A stretch of DNA of 16,287 nt from the NCBI GenBank assembly GCA_017509065.1, contig JAFWQM010000102.1, positions 1-16,287 of the forward strand, read 5' to 3'. Origin of the DNA: Clostridia bacterium (GTDB lineage Bacteria; Bacillota_A; Clostridia; Christensenellales; Aristaeellaceae). This document shows, one piece after another, positions 12,659 to 16,287 of the stretch. A program made the position numbers and the translations under genes. The notes below the pieces were generated by a model. That model searched no databases. It saw only the letters and a list, made by a program, of their open reading frames with translations, and was not told where the DNA came from. The number at the start of each line of letters is the position of its first letter. Within the stretch, counting starts at the first letter, position 1.

Positions 12659-14164
12659 ATGAAAGATAATAATACATTTTTTAACTCTTTTCCGATCATT
12701 CGTCTTACCAAGATTGTAATTGAGGATTTCAAGGGCATTGTTCATGGTGAAATTGATTTAAACCCTTTTAATGATATGAACCCTTATGAGGTAAGCGCCG
12801 ATGTCCTCGGTCTATATGGGCAAAATGGATCTGGCAAATCTGCATGCATTGAAGCACTAAAAATACTGAAAACCTTAATAAGCGGTGAAGAGCTTAATGA
12901 TCCATTTATTTCAGACGAGATACGAAAAGGTTCAGATCATGCACATTTCGAATTTGTATTTAACATCAGATCAGAAGATTCTTCTGTTAATTTAAAAGCG
13001 GTGTACTCATTTTGTATATTAGCAAAGAATGCTAATGAAGTTAATCCAGAAAATGTCAAAATTGCCAACGAATCAACAGAATTCTTCACAAAAATAGCAG
13101 AAGAAAAAATTATGACCTTTGATCCAAAGACTTATATGCGTGGTGTTCGAGTATCTAATGAATCCATAAGTTTTAGTGGTACGGTCAATGAAAAAATGAT
13201 TAAACTCCAGAAATTCATTGATACATCTACTAATTCCATTCCGTTTGGTCCGGTATCAAAACACAAATATTTTATAGAGACCGCAAAAAAAGATGATATG
13301 ATTCTTTTAGAAGTGAATAAAAGGCTTGCATTTAAGAATTCTCAATCCTTTATTTTCATGCCAGAGACACAACAATTATTCTATAGTGAGCAAACTGAAG
13401 AACCTGTTTTTAAGGAAGCCTTGTTTTACTTATACGCCTTTGGTAATCACATGTTAGAAGTTGTTAATACACAGCATCTTACTGGTGATCCGAGAGGAAA
13501 CGTCTTATTGGCTATGCACACTTTGAGTCATGGTGTTCCAAAACAATATGTGATCAACGCTGGGGGATACACCACTTATGATAGTGTAACCTTCTCTACC
13601 ATCCATGATGAGTTAGAGAAAATTAGCAATATTCTTGAGCAAATTATTCCCGGCTTAAGACTTGAACTAAAAGAGAGTGCAACTGCTATTAGGTCAGATG
13701 GAAAAGAGTATAAAGATTCTTATGTGATTATAAAACGAAACGGCATGGAATTACCGATTCGTTGTGAATCTGATGGCATACGAAAAATGATTTCTATACT
13801 GGGCCTTTATATCGCTGCATATAATGATCCATCTATTACAGTAGCCATTGATGAATTGGATGCCGGAGTATTTGAATATTTGCTTGGCGAACTATTGCAA
13901 ATTTTCCAGGAAAATGGAAAAGGTCAACTTATTTTTACTTCCCATAATCTTCGTCCATTGGAACTGCTAAAAAAAGAATATGTATGTTTTACCACAACAA
14001 ACCCTGAAAATGCATTCATTCGCCTTAAAGGTATTGGAGCTACAAATAACCTCCGAAATTTCTATTTTAGGGATATATTGCTCAGCGAACAAGAGGAAGA
14101 GTTATATAAGCCTACTAAAGAATACAAGATTGTTGCTGCATTACGAAAGGTGGATGCCAAATGA
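12659..14164 (+). CDS. AAA/ABC-type ATPase of a TOPRIM-partnered defence-like system
   Basis: A 501-residue ATPase of the OLD/RecF-like ABC class (AAA_15/AAA_21 type). In order: FKGIVHGEIDLNPF, the first strand and turn typical of RecF/SMC-type ATPases (24-37); Walker A GQNGSGKS (54-61); a long middle region without recognisable motifs (about 80-330); a signature-like CESDGIRKMISILG (369-382); Walker B VAIDELDAG with Asp398 and catalytic-type Glu399; and a switch SHN (428-430). The C-terminal block NLRNFYFRDILLSEQEEELY resembles ATPases paired with TOPRIM or RloB-like proteins. The gene overlaps the TOPRIM gene by ATGA, so the products are made together. By analogy with PARIS AriA, AbiLi and OLD ATPases it would sense infection and control the TOPRIM partner. 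AT-rich composition differs from the flanking chromosome. The ATPase call is secure; the exact system type is not. Confidence 0.9.
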   Translation: MKDNNTFFNSFPIIRLTKIVIEDFKGIVHGEIDLNPFNDMNPYEVSADVLGLYGQNGSGKSACIEALKILKTLISGEELNDPFISDEIRKGSDHAHFEFVFNIRSEDSSVNLKAVYSFCILAKNANEVNPENVKIANESTEFFTKIAEEKIMTFDPKTYMRGVRVSNESISFSGTVNEKMIKLQKFIDTSTNSIPFGPVSKHKYFIETAKKDDMILLEVNKRLAFKNSQSFIFMPETQQLFYSEQTEEPVFKEALFYLYAFGNHMLEVVNTQHLTGDPRGNVLLAMHTLSHGVPKQYVINAGGYTTYDSVTFSTIHDELEKISNILEQIIPGLRLELKESATAIRSDGKEYKDSYVIIKRNGMELPIRCESDGIRKMISILGLYIAAYNDPSITVAIDELDAGVFEYLLGELLQIFQENGKGQLIFTSHNLRPLELLKKEYVCFTTTNPENAFIRLKGIGATNNLRNFYFRDILLSEQEEELYKPTKEYKIVAALRKVDAK

Positions 14165-15036
14165 GTCGCCAAAATCCTCAAAGAGAAAAACAAGTAAAAA
14201 GGCCAAAACGAGAAGTTATTATTGTGATTGTTGATGGATATTCCGACAAGACGTTGCTGGAAGTCTCTCTTTCTGAATTTTTTGCACACAAATTTGGCGA
14301 CGATATTATTGTTCGCTTTGCCCTTCTGAAATGCGATGATGGAAACTACGGTGGTGATATAACTTCATTATATGGATCAACTCCTGAGAAAATTGAAATG
14401 TTGATCAATACTAAAATCATATTTCCAGAATTAGGAAATAATGATATCAGCACACCAGAATCAGAGAATGAAAAAAAAATCTATGCTAAGGAAGTATCGA
14501 AAATCATCCATATTATCGACACTGACGGTGTTTTCATACAAGATGAGAAAGTAGTTGCATTTGAGCCAGGAGGCGAGAGGCCAATAGATGGACATATCCT
14601 ATACTTCGAAGATCATATTGCAACAGATGATGTGGACGGAATACGCGAGAGAAACGCCCGGAAAAGGGCTAATATAAAGAAATTAATGGAATTTCATCAA
14701 GAAGGTTTTCCTATAAGAAAATATGTACTGACTGAAAACAGAGGGAATAAGGCAACCACAAAAAGCAACGTTGTCCCATACTCACTTTTCTTTTTCTCAA
14801 TAAATATGGATCACTTCACATCTAATGCTTTGAATATTGAGGGCGGTAAAAAGGCTTTGGCGCAGAAATTCATCAGGATACATGGGGATGGATACGCTGA
14901 CCTCAGAAAGTTTATCGAGGAAAATGACCCTCAATTATCAGCGATGTCCTATGAAGAATCCTGGGAATACATTATGAAAGACTGCAACTCTTTAAAAAGG
15001 CATACGAATCTTGGTAGACTATTTGATTCGTTTTAG
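14161..15036 (+). CDS. TOPRIM-fold protein, putative nuclease effector
   Basis: A 291-residue protein coupled to the ATPase gene by a 4-base overlap, with AGGTGG upstream of its ATG. A basic N-terminus (QREKQVKRPKRE) leads into a TOPRIM-like core: strand EVIIVIVDGYSDKTLL with the first acidic motif at Asp25 (VDGYSD, 24-29), and strand KIIHIIDTDG with the Asp120-x-Asp122 pair. Most TOPRIM proteins have Glu at the first position (EGxSD), so Asp25 is unusual. The core is interrupted by a long insert (about 55-112). C-terminally, PYSLFFFSINMDHFTSN (206-222) looks like a family-specific motif. Similar ATPase-adjacent TOPRIM proteins (AriB, AbiLii, the OLD C-terminal domain) act as nucleases that cleave tRNA or DNA and arrest growth. 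That activity is inferred. A RloB-like assignment is the main alternative. Confidence 0.8.
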   Translation: MSRQNPQREKQVKRPKREVIIVIVDGYSDKTLLEVSLSEFFAHKFGDDIIVRFALLKCDDGNYGGDITSLYGSTPEKIEMLINTKIIFPELGNNDISTPESENEKKIYAKEVSKIIHIIDTDGVFIQDEKVVAFEPGGERPIDGHILYFEDHIATDDVDGIRERNARKRANIKKLMEFHQEGFPIRKYVLTENRGNKATTKSNVVPYSLFFFSINMDHFTSNALNIEGGKKALAQKFIRIHGDGYADLRKFIEENDPQLSAMSYEESWEYIMKDCNSLKRHTNLGRLFDSF

Positions 15037-15050
15037 TTTGTGGCTATAAG
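15023..15050 (+). promoter_or_regulatory. Possible internal promoter before the 125-residue gene
   Basis: TTGATT (15023-15028) and TATAAG (15045-15050) are 16 bases apart, overlapping the end of the TOPRIM gene. This would allow the last gene to be made apart from the ATPase/TOPRIM pair. The match is moderate. Confidence 0.3.
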
Positions 15051-15090
15051 AAATGGTTGTATTTGTACAAAAAAGAAGGAGGAACGTATT

Positions 15091-15468
15091 ATGGACGTAA
15101 ACTTTGACAAGAAAGCCGTTGAGATTATTCCTGGGGTTGTTGATACCGAAAAGGTGAAACAGGAGATGATAAAGAATAGTCTGGCGTTTTTGCAATACAT
15201 TGTTGATACAGACGAGCGCGATCCAAAAGTAGCTGGAAAGGTCTGTTACGACATGTTGGTAGAAGAATATAGACAAATGCAAAAGGTTCTTTATGGAAAA
15301 GACTTGACGCAGGAGGAACTTGACGAATACAGACATTCGAGGCAGTGCCATTACGACTGGGCATCCCTGATGGATATTGCGAGAGAAGTTACTGCTGAAA
15401 ACCTTCCCGGATTCATAGAATACCTAAAAAAGAAAGACGAAGAAAAGAAACGACTGGAAAACGGATGA
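15091..15468 (+). CDS. Uncharacterised 125-residue helical protein, paralogue of the 134-residue protein
   Basis: Family not recognised. It is soluble, charged and mostly helical. The ATG at 15091 is preceded by AAGAAGGAGGAACGTATT, an excellent ribosome binding site, so the upstream ATG at 15040 is rejected. It lies 54 bases after the TOPRIM stop on the same strand and is probably the last operon gene. By eye it matches the 134-residue partner of the XRE regulator (10803-11207). After a shared LAF there are 34 ungapped residues ending in D-x-L-x-x-x-Y-x-Q-x-x-KVL. Later comes MDIAREVTAENLPGFIEYLK against MDFAERATVESWEAFLEYLK, with 10 of 20 identical. Shared ancestry suggests a shared binding partner. 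It might regulate or protect against the TOPRIM effector, but nothing in the sequence proves that. Confidence 0.75.
   Translation: MDVNFDKKAVEIIPGVVDTEKVKQEMIKNSLAFLQYIVDTDERDPKVAGKVCYDMLVEEYRQMQKVLYGKDLTQEELDEYRHSRQCHYDWASLMDIAREVTAENLPGFIEYLKKKDEEKKRLENG

Positions 15469-16287
<819 letters not shown>

Noticed and set aside
15019..15364. Minus-strand frames opposite the 125-residue gene
   Set aside because: The plus-strand gene has an excellent ribosome binding site and a paralogue in the window; the antisense frames have neither.

Overview
The window looks like a chromosome segment from an anaerobic, low-copy Firmicute of the Clostridia, probably an uncultured gut lineage. The evidence is strong GGAGG-type ribosome binding sites, sigma-A-like promoters, a DivIC/FtsB-like division protein, a Ppx/GppA phosphatase and an oligoendopeptidase F in one minus-strand run, and remnants of a Clostridia-type large serine recombinase. 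Species cannot be named from this sequence.

Layout. Bases 1-409 hold no gene, but carry a short REP-like hairpin and a hairpin that sequesters a Shine-Dalgarno sequence. From 9764 down to 410 everything is on the minus strand and GC-rich: a two-component pair (OmpR-type regulator, then HAMP/PAS histidine kinase), a heterodimeric ABC exporter (two half-transporters overlapping by 8 bases), then a DivIC-like protein, a Ppx/GppA-like protein and PepF with overlapping or abutting ends. Promoters are visible before the regulator and before the first transporter gene.

Bases 10066-16152 are an accessory island. Its two ends are the C-terminal and N-terminal remnants of a large serine recombinase on the minus strand, with the middle of that gene missing. 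The cargo between them is more AT-rich, especially from about 12050 to 15700. On the minus strand it carries a ~250-bp imperfect inverted repeat, an XRE regulator with a 134-residue partner and a striking inverted repeat around its start codon, and a single-gene unit for a small secreted protein with its own terminator.

On the plus strand, behind a perfect TTGACA-17-TATAAT promoter, lies a compact set: a 73-residue single-span membrane protein, a 15-bp RNA hairpin, an ABC/OLD-like AAA ATPase, a TOPRIM-fold protein overlapping it by ATGA, and a 125-residue helical protein. ATPase plus TOPRIM is the core of several anti-phage systems (OLD/Gabija, PARIS, AbiL). I therefore infer a defence module, possibly a variant with extra parts. 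By eye, the 125-residue protein is a diverged paralogue of the 134-residue XRE partner on the far side of the island, which ties the two halves of the cargo together.
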